Assembly: GCF_000198775.1 (NCBI RefSeq)
Contig: NC_014722.1
Span: forward strand, 1,194,241-1,205,606
Length of the DNA stretch: 11,366 bases
Reading direction: 5' to 3'
From: Mycetohabitans rhizoxinica HKI 454
Lineage (GTDB): Bacteria; Pseudomonadota; Gammaproteobacteria; Burkholderiales; Burkholderiaceae
The notes beneath the pieces were generated by a model that did not search any database, was not told the DNA's origin, and saw only the letters and a list, made by a program, of their open reading frames with translations. The translations under genes were made by a program, and so were the position numbers. Positions within the stretch are counted from its first letter, which is position 1. Every line of letters begins with the position of its first letter. Shown here one piece after another: positions 1-7,042 of this stretch.

Positions 1-360
1 AAAGCGAAGTTAAGTAAAGGGTCGGGGGATTTTTTTTCCGACTGTCCGTCTTTTTAGGCGGAATAGAACAAAAATGACAGAGGGGTATCACGACCCGCTC
101 GGCCAATCGGCAAGACGAAAGGATGTTGTGAGGGCTTTGCGTTAAAGACCATTTTTCCGTACAGGCCCACGGGGTTTTCTACTGGTATAAAAAAGGTGGC
201 GCAAAGGACAGTACGGGGCTGACCAAGATCCGGCTGTGCGTTCCAACTCGCGCAAAGATAGAAGTGCGGGCTCGACAGCGTAGAAAAGGTGAAAGTGATC
301 TCAACCAATCACACGCTCCGTGCTCTCGTCGGCCAGACACCGCTCCTCGCCCTATCGTGA
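1..360. other. No gene recognised
   Basis: I see no convincing gene here. An 84-codon minus-strand frame (54-308) has no recognisable motif. Positions 21-42 hold a small inverted repeat (GTCGG...CCGAC) around a T-run, and 46-62 a short imperfect inverted repeat around CTTTTTAG; either could be a weak terminator hairpin, but neither follows an identifiable gene. Confidence 0.4.
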
Positions 361-367
361 GCCGCCG

Positions 368-968
368 ATGCCCCGCACTGGCACAGTTTCTACGCGCCGC
401 ATACGCGGTGACCGGTAGGCATGCATGGCATGCGTACCTATCAGCGGCTAGATGCGGCCGCCGGTATTGCTAGACAGCCGAGTACCGCGACGATCCAGCG
501 TGTGATCGGGCATGTGCGGGCGTGGGTTGTGTTACCCGCGGCGCCCGTGGGCACCGCGCAAGGTGGCGGTGCCCTCAACCGAGCCGGCGGCCAACATTCA
601 AATGAAATTGCGCTTGCAGACCGCTGAGCAGGCGCTGGCCGACGCGTATCGGCGTATGCAGCAGCTAGAGCAGGACAATCAAGCGTTGCAGCAGCAGTTG
701 GGGCAGACCAAGGGCATGGCGCAAGCGGCCCAGCACGCGCTCGATGCGCACGTCGCGCCATTGCGTGCGACCATCGACGCAGGCCAACACGCGGCGCAAG
801 CGTTGACACCGGCTGGCCGCCACTGAGCAGTTTCTCAAAGTGCAAAACGATGCGGTGCGCTAGCAGATTGGCGCCAGCGCGCCGAGGCGCTCACCGAACA
901 GGTCCGGCAGCAGGCCGGGTGGATCAAGACGCTACGTCGGCAGCTTGCCGTGCAGGCCGAAAAGTGTA
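368..968 (+). pseudogene. Broken KfrA-like coiled-coil plasmid DNA-binding protein
   Basis: The best-preserved stretch (about 600-826) encodes a Gln/Ala-rich coiled coil, starting MKLRLQTAEQALADAYRRM and continuing with heptad-like QLEQDNQALQQQL. It stops at TGA 824-826, but similar coiled-coil coding resumes in the next frame (TEQFLKVQNDAVR, from 822) and again in the first frame (DWRQRAEALTEQVRQQAGW, from 866). Upstream, in yet another frame (about 440-512), lies PSTATIQRVIGH, which resembles the helix-turn-helix of the KfrA N-terminal domain; MPRTGTVSTRRIR from ATG 368 could be the original start. KfrA proteins are plasmid-encoded regulators with an N-terminal DNA-binding domain and a long C-terminal coiled coil. 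At least three frame changes are needed, so I read this as a pseudogene. The family is inferred from architecture; another coiled-coil DNA-binding protein is possible. Confidence 0.45.
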
Positions 969-1091
969 GTTTCGATTTAACGAGCAACGCATACCTAATG
1001 GGTCGCCGTACCGCGTGCTGGCTCTCAGCCTAGTGATCCACAGCCGGTTCAGGATAGCAAGGGCAGTTGGCACATCGCCTTGCATGGCTAA

Positions 1092-1211
1092 GGTACGGAT
1101 TCGGTTTTCCGTATTCCAGCGCTCATCATATTGTTGTGCGGTGGCGACAAGTCGATGCAACAACGGGACATTAAGCGAGCCTTGATGCTTGCTGTTAAAT
1201 TGAGGGATTAG
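1092..1211 (+). pseudogene. C-terminal remnant of HigB/RelE-type addiction-module toxin
   Basis: The frame ending at TAG 1209-1211 reads LIILLCGGDKSMQQRDIKRA and then LMLAVKLRD. This is the conserved C-terminal signature (LLCGGDKs-Q--DI-RA) of the small phage-Gp49/HigB-like mRNA-interferase toxins paired with HigA-type antidotes. An in-frame TAA at 1089-1091 closes the frame upstream. In the neighbouring frame, VRIRF followed by SVFQR (about 1092-1121) resembles the preceding family segment (ELRIxxGxGYRVYFQR), suggesting a frameshift plus small deletions. No full N-terminal half is recognisable in 970-1090. The stop lies one base before the antitoxin start, the normal operon spacing for this pair. 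The toxin is therefore almost certainly inactive. Confidence 0.65.
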
Positions 1212-1212
1212 C

Positions 1213-1509
1213 ATGGGAATTAAGACGACACCTTTCGATGCGGCTGACTATCTTGACGTGTCCGAAGCGCAAGCTGAGTATCTTCGCGTCTCGTTCGAAA
1301 CGGGCGACGCGGCCGACATTCAAGAGGCCATCGGTACCGTCGCGCGTGCGCGCGGCATGACGCAAGTTGCGCGCGCGGCGGGGGTCGGCCGTGAAAGCTT
1401 GTATAAGGCACTGGATGAGCAAGGCAATCCAGAGTTCGCGACCATTTTAAGTGTCGTGCGTGCGCTTGGGCTGAAAATCACCGTCACGCCTGCCTACGAT
1501 TATGCTTGA
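1213..1509 (+). CDS. HigA-like addiction-module antidote protein
   Basis: A 98-residue protein beginning MGIKTTPFDAADYLDVSEAQ, which matches the N-terminal pattern of the 'putative addiction module antidote' family (M-LKTTPFD-AEYLD). The middle (about residues 44-68: ARARGMTQVARAAGVGRESL) is the XRE/Cro-type helix-turn-helix, and the end (GNPEFATILSVVRALGLKI) is the family's C-terminal helix. In this family the antidote binds the cognate RelE/HigB-like toxin and represses the operon promoter. A GAGGG ribosome binding site at 1202-1206, inside the toxin tail, fits ATG 1213. The gene is intact although its toxin partner is reduced to a C-terminal fragment, making it an orphan antidote. Function could now be autoregulation, protection against a related toxin elsewhere, or none. 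Confidence 0.85.
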   Translation: MGIKTTPFDAADYLDVSEAQAEYLRVSFETGDAADIQEAIGTVARARGMTQVARAAGVGRESLYKALDEQGNPEFATILSVVRALGLKITVTPAYDYA

Positions 1510-1551
1510 TACCGATTCGGTATCTTTCTAGCTTGCACGCCCGAAAAGGAA

Positions 1552-1580
1552 TCGGCGCAACACGCGCCGAGCTTGGTTTT
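1552..1580 (+). terminator. Hairpin terminator after the antitoxin gene
   Basis: A perfect 7-bp inverted repeat TCGGCGC/GCGCCGA with a 5-nt loop (AACAC) is followed by GCTTGGTTTTG. It lies 43 bp after the antitoxin stop and has the form of a weak Rho-independent terminator. The T-run is short and interrupted, so efficiency is uncertain. Confidence 0.5.
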
Positions 1581-1800
1581 GTGCATGATGCAGCTAGGTG
1601 GCGATAAGTGCGATTTACACTAACTTAGCTTTAGCCGCCGAACACCTCATCAGCGCGGATCATGTCGCGTGCCCGGATTCACCGGCTCTTGCCATTTTTT
1701 TGCATTGCAGTCAACGACTATGAGGCCTGTGAATCTGCGCAAAAACACATTGTGCGCTAATCTCGTCTGCTTGCTCTCCAACTGGGGCCGTCTAAAGAGA

Positions 1801-1957
1801 CTATACCGGCTCTGCCGGCTGCGCAGAATGGACGACCAAAAGCGTTTTGATCTGCGGTAGCGCTTTTTCCCATTGTTCCGCAGGAACTGCATCAAGCCGT
1901 TCCGCCTTAATAAGTTCCAACACCGCCTTTTGATTCCGTTCTCGTTGGCGTTTCTCC
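1801..1957 (-). pseudogene. C-terminal fragment of an unknown gene cut by the IS66 end
   Basis: Reading leftward from the IS66 terminus, an open frame encodes about 51 residues: EKRQRERNQKAVLELIKAER then LDAVPAEQWEKALPQIKTLL, ending VVHSAQPAEPV. It is charged and helical in character and does not match a family I recognise. The frame continues rightward into IS sequence, where it is only a shadow of the pRiA4b ORF-3 gene, so the genuine part ends at the GTAAGCG border at 1958. The likeliest reading is the tail of a host or plasmid gene interrupted by IS66 insertion. The matching N-terminal part is not in the window, because the far end of the IS66 element has been lost. Confidence 0.4.
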
Positions 1958-1986
1958 GTAAGCGTCGTCCCAAGGCCGCATTGACG
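1958..1986. repeat. IS66-type terminal inverted repeat (left end)
   Basis: The sequence begins GTAAGCGTCGTCCCAAGG. IS66-family elements characteristically end in 5'-GTAAGCG. It lies 30 bp beyond the stop codon of the last gene of the element and points inward, as expected for the end downstream of tnpC. The family makes 8-bp target duplications, so GTTTCTCC (1950-1957) would be one copy. The opposite terminal repeat is absent because the tnpA side was removed. Confidence 0.65.
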
Positions 1987-1987
1987 T

Positions 1988-2596
1988 TCAGAATTTGACT
2001 TCGAAAAGCCGTTGATTTGCGAGGTCGAGATCGAACGCATCGGGATCGAAGCTGCCGCCGCACCACTTGAGGAAGTGGTTATGTTCCTCATGCGAGGGAT
2101 CGATGATTGCATCGAGAAAGTCGATGTATCCGGGGGCTCCGCCGACGTCCTCCGGCGGGCATGCGTTGCGTCCGTCTAGGCACAAAGGCGAGCGAAGTTG
2201 CGCATTGGCGGGCAACGCCTTTTCGACCTTGATGCGATGCTGCCAGTTGTCGCCGTAGTCGTAAATGTAGGTGAATGACTTCAGCGCGCCCAACGCTTTG
2301 ACTAGCGTGACCCTGGCTTCATCCAGCATCGGCGGATCGCTCGGGTAGTCAGGGTCCGGTTCGCCGTAGTGGGTATTGCGGAACACGAATTCATGCGCAT
2401 GGCCGCCTTCCCATCCCATCGCTAGTAGCAATATGACGTGAAGCTTTCGTAGCCTAATTGAACCGGGCACCACGATTTGCCGCCAGATTGCCGGTTTGAT
2501 GTGCTGTAGCTCGACACGCAGCACATAGTCGGGGGCTGGCGAGGTGATGGAACGTAAGGCGCTTTTGCGGGATGGGGCCATTGGAGTCGCTCTCAT
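1988..2596 (-). CDS. Plasmid pRiA4b ORF-3 family protein, IS66 passenger
   Basis: A 202-residue protein from ATG 2594-2596. Family signatures in order are KPAIWRQIVVPGSIRLRKLH (about 37-56), MGWEGGHAHEF, the aromatic FTYIYDYGDNWQHRI segment, CPPEDVGGAPGY and the closing FDPDAFDLDLANQRL. Family members are of unresolved biochemical function and are often annotated on plasmids and near transposons. The start overlaps the tnpC stop as ATGA (2593-2596), indicating translational coupling. The stop lies 30 bp from the IS66 terminal repeat, so the gene is inside the element and mobilised with it. An alternative start at 2638 would lie deep inside tnpC and is less likely. The frame is undamaged and every conserved block is present, suggesting maintenance or recent arrival. 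Confidence 0.85.
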   Translation of the reverse strand: MRATPMAPSRKSALRSITSPAPDYVLRVELQHIKPAIWRQIVVPGSIRLRKLHVILLLAMGWEGGHAHEFVFRNTHYGEPDPDYPSDPPMLDEARVTLVKALGALKSFTYIYDYGDNWQHRIKVEKALPANAQLRSPLCLDGRNACPPEDVGGAPGYIDFLDAIIDPSHEEHNHFLKWCGGSFDPDAFDLDLANQRLFEVKF

Positions 2597-4158
2597 GCGG
2601 CTTGCTGCTCGACGTGCTCCGTGGGCACCACGCGCCATGGAAGTAACTCGTCGATGTGGTTGATGGGATGATCGGCGACGCGCTCGAACACCGCGCGCAG
2701 GTAGGCAAATGGCTCGACACCGTTCAGGCGTGCCGTTCCGATCAAGCTATAGATCACCGCCGCACTGTGGCCTCCTGCGTCCGAGCCTGCGAACAGATAG
2801 TTGCGCCTGCCGAGCACGAGTGGCCGGATAGCTCGCTCAGCGGTGTTATTGTCCACTTCGATGCGTCCGTCTTCGCAGTACCGCGTGAGCGCTCGCCAAT
2901 GCGTCAGCGAGTACTTAATCACCTTGGCCAGACCTGACTTCACCGAGATTTGCGACAGTGTATGTTCGAGCCAGGCCTTTAGGCTGAGGAGCAAAAACTC
3001 GCAGCGTTGCTGACGAACCGATAGACGTTCGTCAGGTGTCTGGCCGCGAATTTCGCGCTCAACGGCGTACAAGGCGCCGATTCGGCGCAGCGCTTGCTCG
3101 GCGATCGTAGAATGGTCTAACTCGTACAGATCGTAGAACTTACGACGAGCGTGCGCCCAACACGCAGCCTCGACGATCGTGCCGTCGCGATACAGCGCGT
3201 CATACCCGCTATAGGCATCTGCTTGCAAGATTCCGCTGTAGCCCATCAGATGTTCGCGTGGTCTCTCACCCTTGCGGTCAGCAGAGTACCGATACCAAAC
3301 GGCGGGCGGGGCGCGACTTGCGGCGGAACGCTCGTCCCTCACGTAGGTCCACAATCGTGCTGTGCGCATTTTTCCGCGCCCCGGCTCCAGCACAGGCAAG
3401 GGCGTGTCGTCGGTATGAATCTTTTCGCCTTCGCGCACGTAGCGTCCCAGTGCATCAGCCAACGGCTGTAGCAACTCAGCCGCCTCGCGTACCCACGAGG
3501 CCAGGGTTGCACGATTCAGTTCAATGCCGGCACGTCGATAGATACCCGCTTGCCGATACAACGCAGTGTGATCAGCGTACTTGGCGGTGACCACCTGGGC
3601 GAGTAGTCCAGCACCAGCCATGCCTCGCGTGATCGGCCTTGAAGGAGCAGCCTCCTGAACCACCATCGCACAACGTGAGCAACTTAGCTTTGGCCGTACG
3701 TGCCGCAGGACTTTAAAGTAGTCCGGCACGTAGTCGAGCATTTCGGACACGTCCTCGCCGAGCGCGCGCATCTTTGCGCCGCACTTCGGGCAGCCGCAAT
3801 TCGTCGGCGCATGCACGATCGTTTCGCGCGGCAGATGGGCGGGCAATTGCCTTGGTTTGCGGCGCAGGGAAATAACCTTTGGTGTGCCCGTTGCCTCAAG
3901 GCCTGCGTCTTCGTCAGACAACTTTGCCGCGGCAGGAACGTCAAAGTCTTGTTCGGGTATCGGCAGATCGCAGAGTGCGAGCTGCAGCTGACCCATCAAT
4001 TCCGCTACGCGCTTGGATGAACGCCCGTACTGCCAGCGTTTCAGGCGTGCGATTTCGGACAGCAGTCGCGCAATAGTTTCGTCGCGCGAGGCGATGATGC
4101 GCTTCAGTGCGTCAATGTCATCGGGCAGATGGCCGGCATGCTCGGCAGTGTAAAGCAT
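2593..4158 (-). CDS. tnpC: IS66-family transposase TnpC
   Basis: A 521-residue DDE transposase, full length for the family. Residues 12-45 form a leucine-zipper-like helix (DDIDALKRIIASRDETIARL). A zinc-finger domain follows, with CPKC (123-126) and CSRC (160-163). The catalytic triad is probably D250 or D251 (KIHTDDTPLP), D314 (LQADAYSGYD) and E441 (NNTAERAIRP). The C-terminal IS66 domain ends SLIGTARLNGVEPFAYL and then HIDELLPWRV. I chose ATG 4156-4158 (MLYTAEHAGHL) over the longer frame from 4308 because the extra residues overlap tnpB and look non-coding, while this start is 32 nt after the tnpB stop. TnpC catalyses strand cleavage and transfer, normally together with TnpA and TnpB, both missing or broken here. 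Confidence 0.95.
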   Translation of the reverse strand: MLYTAEHAGHLPDDIDALKRIIASRDETIARLLSEIARLKRWQYGRSSKRVAELMGQLQLALCDLPIPEQDFDVPAAAKLSDEDAGLEATGTPKVISLRRKPRQLPAHLPRETIVHAPTNCGCPKCGAKMRALGEDVSEMLDYVPDYFKVLRHVRPKLSCSRCAMVVQEAAPSRPITRGMAGAGLLAQVVTAKYADHTALYRQAGIYRRAGIELNRATLASWVREAAELLQPLADALGRYVREGEKIHTDDTPLPVLEPGRGKMRTARLWTYVRDERSAASRAPPAVWYRYSADRKGERPREHLMGYSGILQADAYSGYDALYRDGTIVEAACWAHARRKFYDLYELDHSTIAEQALRRIGALYAVEREIRGQTPDERLSVRQQRCEFLLLSLKAWLEHTLSQISVKSGLAKVIKYSLTHWRALTRYCEDGRIEVDNNTAERAIRPLVLGRRNYLFAGSDAGGHSAAVIYSLIGTARLNGVEPFAYLRAVFERVADHPINHIDELLPWRVVPTEHVEQQAA

Positions 4159-4190
4159 GCTCGTGTACCTGTGAGTGCCGGAGCACCGCC

Positions 4191-4388
4191 TCATGCGGCG
4201 CGTGTGGGCTGCCACGTTCGTTCGGGATGTCGCCAATCGATGCCCTCCAGAAGCATGGAGAGTTGGGCTGGTGAGAGGTGGACGCTGCCCGAACTCGCTT
4301 GAGGCCATACAAAGCGTCCTTGCTCCAGACGCTTCGCATACAGGTTCATGCCGTCACCGCTCCACCATAGGACTTTGATAAGGTCACC
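4191..4388 (-). pseudogene. tnpB: IS66 TnpB accessory protein, C-terminal part
   Basis: The minus-strand frame encodes 65 residues starting at the conserved GDLIKVLWW and continuing YAKRLEQGRFVWPQ, LSPAQLSMLLEGIDW and RHPERTWQP, the standard C-terminal half of IS66 TnpB. Upstream of GDL the reading (MLNVVWL) no longer matches TnpB and belongs to the inserted recombinase unit. The missing upstream residues HVFVFRARRG are encoded at 7013-7042. TnpB is an accessory protein needed for efficient IS66 transposition; this copy is inactivated. Confidence 0.9.
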
Positions 4389-4400
4389 GAGCCACACGAC
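4382..4400. other. Left attachment junction (attL-like)
   Basis: TnpB coding sequence GGTCACC meets element sequence GAGCCACACGACATTC. The crossover lies within CCG at 4387-4389. CACACGAC (4393-4400) is repeated near the right end. Boundaries follow from reconstruction of the tnpB frame, not from a known site consensus. Confidence 0.6.
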
Positions 4401-4414
4401 ATTCAACATACCGT

Positions 4415-4894
4415 TTGCAAGTGGCGATCATCGCGTATCCGTGGCATCCAGCGCACGGTCAGCAATTCCGAGTAGTACGGCGTAGCGGGCGCCGAGGAAA
4501 CCAGCTAGTTCATCTTGATGTGCCGGGCGGCCTCTCACGCGAACTACCCGTGTGGATGCTAGATGCGTCAATATGCTCGACGATGTCCCTTGGCTCACCC
4601 CAATTGAGCCTGTCAGCTCTGAACGAACTGCGCGCCAATCTGCACACCCGAGCACTGCAGCCGACTATGGGTGGATCATCGAAACTCTTCAGCACGGAGG
4701 GCAATTTCTATGACGCGGGTAAACAGCACAGAGCAAGGCATACAACTGCCTTTGATACTGGAGAGCGATCCAGCATGGAACAAAAGCCTCGTGGGCAATC
4801 GACGCGACGAGTTGATAGTGGCGCTGGCAGATCTACTACTGGAAGCACTGGGCAAAGTGCAGAGACAGGCACGCGATCAAGGAGATCTCAATGA
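4415..4894 (+). CDS. DUF5372-like short protein upstream of recombinase
   Basis: The frame opens after a TAA at 4379-4381; candidate starts are TTG 4415 and GTG 4421. The first roughly 80 residues read VAIIAYPWHPAHGQQFRVV, then LSRELPVWMLDASICSTM and SLSALNELRANL. The YPWHPxxGQxFxV opening resembles DUF5372-type proteins found just ahead of recombinases and transposases; its role is unknown. Past about residue 98 the frame overlaps the next gene, and the residues there are low-complexity (Arg, Ser, Thr, Gly) and look like read-through, so the original stop may have been lost. The protein would be expected to act with the recombinase encoded downstream, but that is inference from gene order. 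Confidence 0.55.
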   Translation: MQVAIIAYPWHPAHGQQFRVVRRSGRRGNQLVHLDVPGGLSRELPVWMLDASICSTMSLGSPQLSLSALNELRANLHTRALQPTMGGSSKLFSTEGNFYDAGKQHRARHTTAFDTGERSSMEQKPRGQSTRRVDSGAGRSTTGSTGQSAETGTRSRRSQ

Positions 4895-4913
4895 GCCAGA
4901 AGATCATGTCTGA
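4710..4913 (+). CDS. Small conserved protein preceding the serine recombinase
   Basis: A 67-residue protein from ATG 4710, preceded by GGAGG (4696-4700) at 9 nt spacing, a better start than 4671. It reads MTRVNSTEQGIQLPLILESD, then DELIVALADLLLEALGKVQR and ends LNEPEDHV: a short LPL strand-like motif followed by an amphipathic helix. I recall similar small frames directly upstream of this recombinase subfamily, but no function is established. Its last 23 nt overlap the recombinase start at 4891, which suggests translational coupling and a possible partner or directionality role. Confidence 0.7.
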   Translation: MTRVNSTEQGIQLPLILESDPAWNKSLVGNRRDELIVALADLLLEALGKVQRQARDQGDLNEPEDHV

Positions 4914-6985
4914 CCACCTTGGCCGCGGCGCCATCGTATACGTGCGCCAGTCGACCCTAAGTCAGGTTGCCGAACATAAGGAGAGCCAGCGTCGCCAATA
5001 TGCACTCGCTGATTTTGCACGTGGGTTGGGTTTTGCATCGGTCTTGACTATCGACGATGATCTCGGCCGTTCCGGTTCGGGGGCTGTCGATCGGCCCGGC
5101 TTCCAGAAACTGGTGGCTGCGGTGTGTGCAGGATCTGTCGGTGCGGTGTTCTGTCTCGAAGCATCCAGGCTTGCACGAAACGGTAGAGATTGGCACCACC
5201 TGGTTGATTTATGTGCGCTCGTTGGCACACTCGTTATTGATCACGATGGCGTCTATGATCCGCGACTCATCAACGACCGGCTCCTGCTCGGTTTGAAGGG
5301 CACAATGTCGGAATACGAGTTGAGCCTGCTACGGCAACGCGGACTGGCCGCGCGCGATTCGAAGGCTAGTCGCGGCGAATTGCGTTTCGCCTTGCCACCG
5401 GGCTATTGCTGGAACGAACTGGGGAAGATAGAGATGGACCCGGGCGAGCGGGTAAGTGGCGCGATCAGTCTCGTGTTTGCCAAGTTCAGACAGCTCGGTA
5501 GTGCTCGCCAAGTCTTGCTGTGGGCCATACAATCGCAGACAAGTTTCCCCGTCATGCGTAACGGTGTTGCGGGTGTGCGGATCGACTGGAAGCTGCCGGC
5601 ATACCACACTGTTATCCAGATATTGCAGCATCCGATGTACGCCGGCGCGTATGTGTTTGGCCGCAAAGCGCAACGTACATTGGTTGTTGACGGGCATGTC
5701 CGGAAGACGTCAGGTCATTCGAAGGCCATGAAGGACTGGAACGTTCTACTACGGAACAACCATCCCGGCTATATAACGTGGGACCAGTTCGAAGAACATC
5801 AACGCATGATCTGCGAGAATGCACACATGAAGAAACGGGCATCCCGTAAATCCGCCAGAGGTGGGCGAGCGTTGCTGACCGGCCTGGTACGTTGTGGGCG
5901 CTGCGCATCGAATGATGCGCGTGACGTATGGCATGCGGGCCGGCCACGCTCATCGTTACCATTGCCGGGGAGATCAGGAGCGTGCCGCAAACTGGGTTTG
6001 CATCGGGATTGGCGGCGTACGTATCGATCAGGCTGTCGCAGCCTTGATTCTGGAAGCCGTTTCCCCTCATGCCGTGGAGGCTGCAATACTCGCCGCGCAT
6101 CATGCTAACGCTGCTGGGGACGATGTAAAGCGTGCGCTGCAACTCGAACTCGAAGATGCGCACTACGAGGTCTCACTGGCTGCGCGCCGGTACGAGGCGG
6201 TAGATCCTACAAAAAGGCTCGTCGCTCGTGAACTCGAAGCGCGGTGGAACGCAGCATTGGAGCGGGTAGCGCAGCTCGAAGAGCGGCTCTCACAGTTTGA
6301 CGCCGAAGCGGCATCGCGTCCAAGGATCGACGAAGCCGGACTCATGGCGCTCGCTGCCGATTTGCAGTTAGCGTGGAATGCACCCGATACGGACGCTCGT
6401 ACCAAACAACGCTTGACTCGCATCCTCATTCAAGAGGTGGTAATCGATCTTGATGACGACGCAAACGAAGCCGTGGTCACAGTTCACTGGACCGGAGGTC
6501 GACATACCGAGGCCCGCGTGCCCCGCACGAGCGTGGGGCGCTACCCCAGTGACCGTTACCCGAGCCCCGTAGAGGTCTTGCGCAAGCTCGGCGGCTATTG
6601 GACAGATCTCGATCTAGCGGTCACCATGAATCGTATGAGATGTAAGACAGCGCACGGGCAGTCATGGACCGTTGTGCGCGTCGCCGAACTACGCAAGCGT
6701 CTGGGGATTGAGCCTTTCGATCCAACCGCTCCGCACATCGAAACAATCAGCGTAGAAGAAGCCTCGCGGCGATTGAATATCTACACGAGCTCGGTTCATC
6801 GACTGATTCGCGAAGGCGTTCTGCCTACAACTCAGCTCATGCCTTCCGCACCATGGCAGATTCCGGTTGCCGCCCTCGACTCTGAGGCCGTCAGGCAAGG
6901 CGTGATCGCTATCAAGGAACGGCGGCCACCTCATTTCAAGACCCGACAGGACGCCGAGAAGTCGCTCAAGCTGCCTGGATTTTAA
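4891..6985 (+). pseudogene. Large serine recombinase with one frameshift
   Basis: The first 340 codons contain a resolvase-type catalytic domain: YVRQST with probable nucleophile Ser21, DDDLGRSGSG, EASRLARNGRDW with Arg93 and Arg96, and GTMSEYELSLLRQRG. The recombinase DNA-binding domain follows (about 165-290), then the zinc-ribbon start LVRCGRC. Immediately afterwards the frame changes: RCGRC ends at 5904, while MMRVTYGMRAGHAHRYHCRG resumes at 5912 in the next frame. That frame runs through a coiled coil and a C-terminal region to TAA 6983-6985. Dropping one base near 5905-5911 gives a 697-residue protein, typical of this subfamily. The C-terminal ISVEEASRRLNIYTSSVHRL is a probable helix-turn-helix. 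The frameshift would remove the second zinc-ribbon half and all downstream DNA-binding parts. A sequencing error cannot be excluded. Confidence 0.85.
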
Positions 6986-7003
6986 CCAGAGGATGCACTA
7001 TGT

Positions 7004-7018
7004 CACACGACTCCCGCG
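7004..7018. other. Right attachment junction (attR-like)
   Basis: Element sequence CACACGACTC ends at the shared CCG (7014-7016), after which the minus strand reads TnpB residues upwards from RRG. The CACACGAC copy at 7004-7011 is a direct repeat of that at 4393-4400. In a closed circle the two copies would lie 16 bp apart, start to start, flanking the core. Confidence 0.6.
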
Positions 7019-7042
7019 GCGTGCGCGAAACACGAACACATG
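7013..7042 (-). pseudogene. tnpB: IS66 TnpB, internal fragment upstream of the insertion
   Basis: The minus strand codes HVFVFRARRG, the segment that directly precedes GDLIKVLWW in IS66 TnpB proteins. It ends where the recombinase unit begins (CCC at 7013-7015 codes the shared Gly) and is cut on the other side by the IS3-family left end at 7045. Only ten codons remain, but the fit with the downstream half at 4191-4388 is exact and in frame. Confidence 0.8.

Larger units (their letters stand above)
4389..7015 (+). mobile_element. Serine-recombinase mobile unit inserted in tnpB
   Basis: About 2.63 kb lies between the two halves of tnpB and carries three plus-strand genes: a short DUF5372-like gene, a 67-codon gene and a large serine recombinase. 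Joining GGTCACCG (4382-4389) to CGGCG (from 7017) restores an in-frame TnpB segment HVFVFRARRG/DLIKVLWW with no base lost or gained. The ends share only CCG (4387-4389 and 7014-7016), which fits the 2-bp crossover core of a serine recombinase rather than a DDE target duplication of 8 bp. The whole unit opposes the IS66 genes. The recombinase frameshift suggests this copy can no longer excise unaided. Confidence 0.75.

Noticed and set aside
54..308. 84-codon minus-strand open frame
   Set aside because: No recognisable motif, no visible ribosome binding site and no neighbouring partner; it could be real, but nothing supports it.
1650..2066. 138-codon Arg-rich minus-strand open frame
   Set aside because: It crosses the IS66 terminus and overlaps the well-supported pRiA4b ORF-3 gene in another frame; its Arg-rich composition is typical of an out-of-frame shadow.
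4159..4308. Upstream extension of the tnpC frame
   Set aside because: The extra 50 codons overlap tnpB in another frame and lack family similarity; the family N-terminus begins at MLYTAEH (4158).
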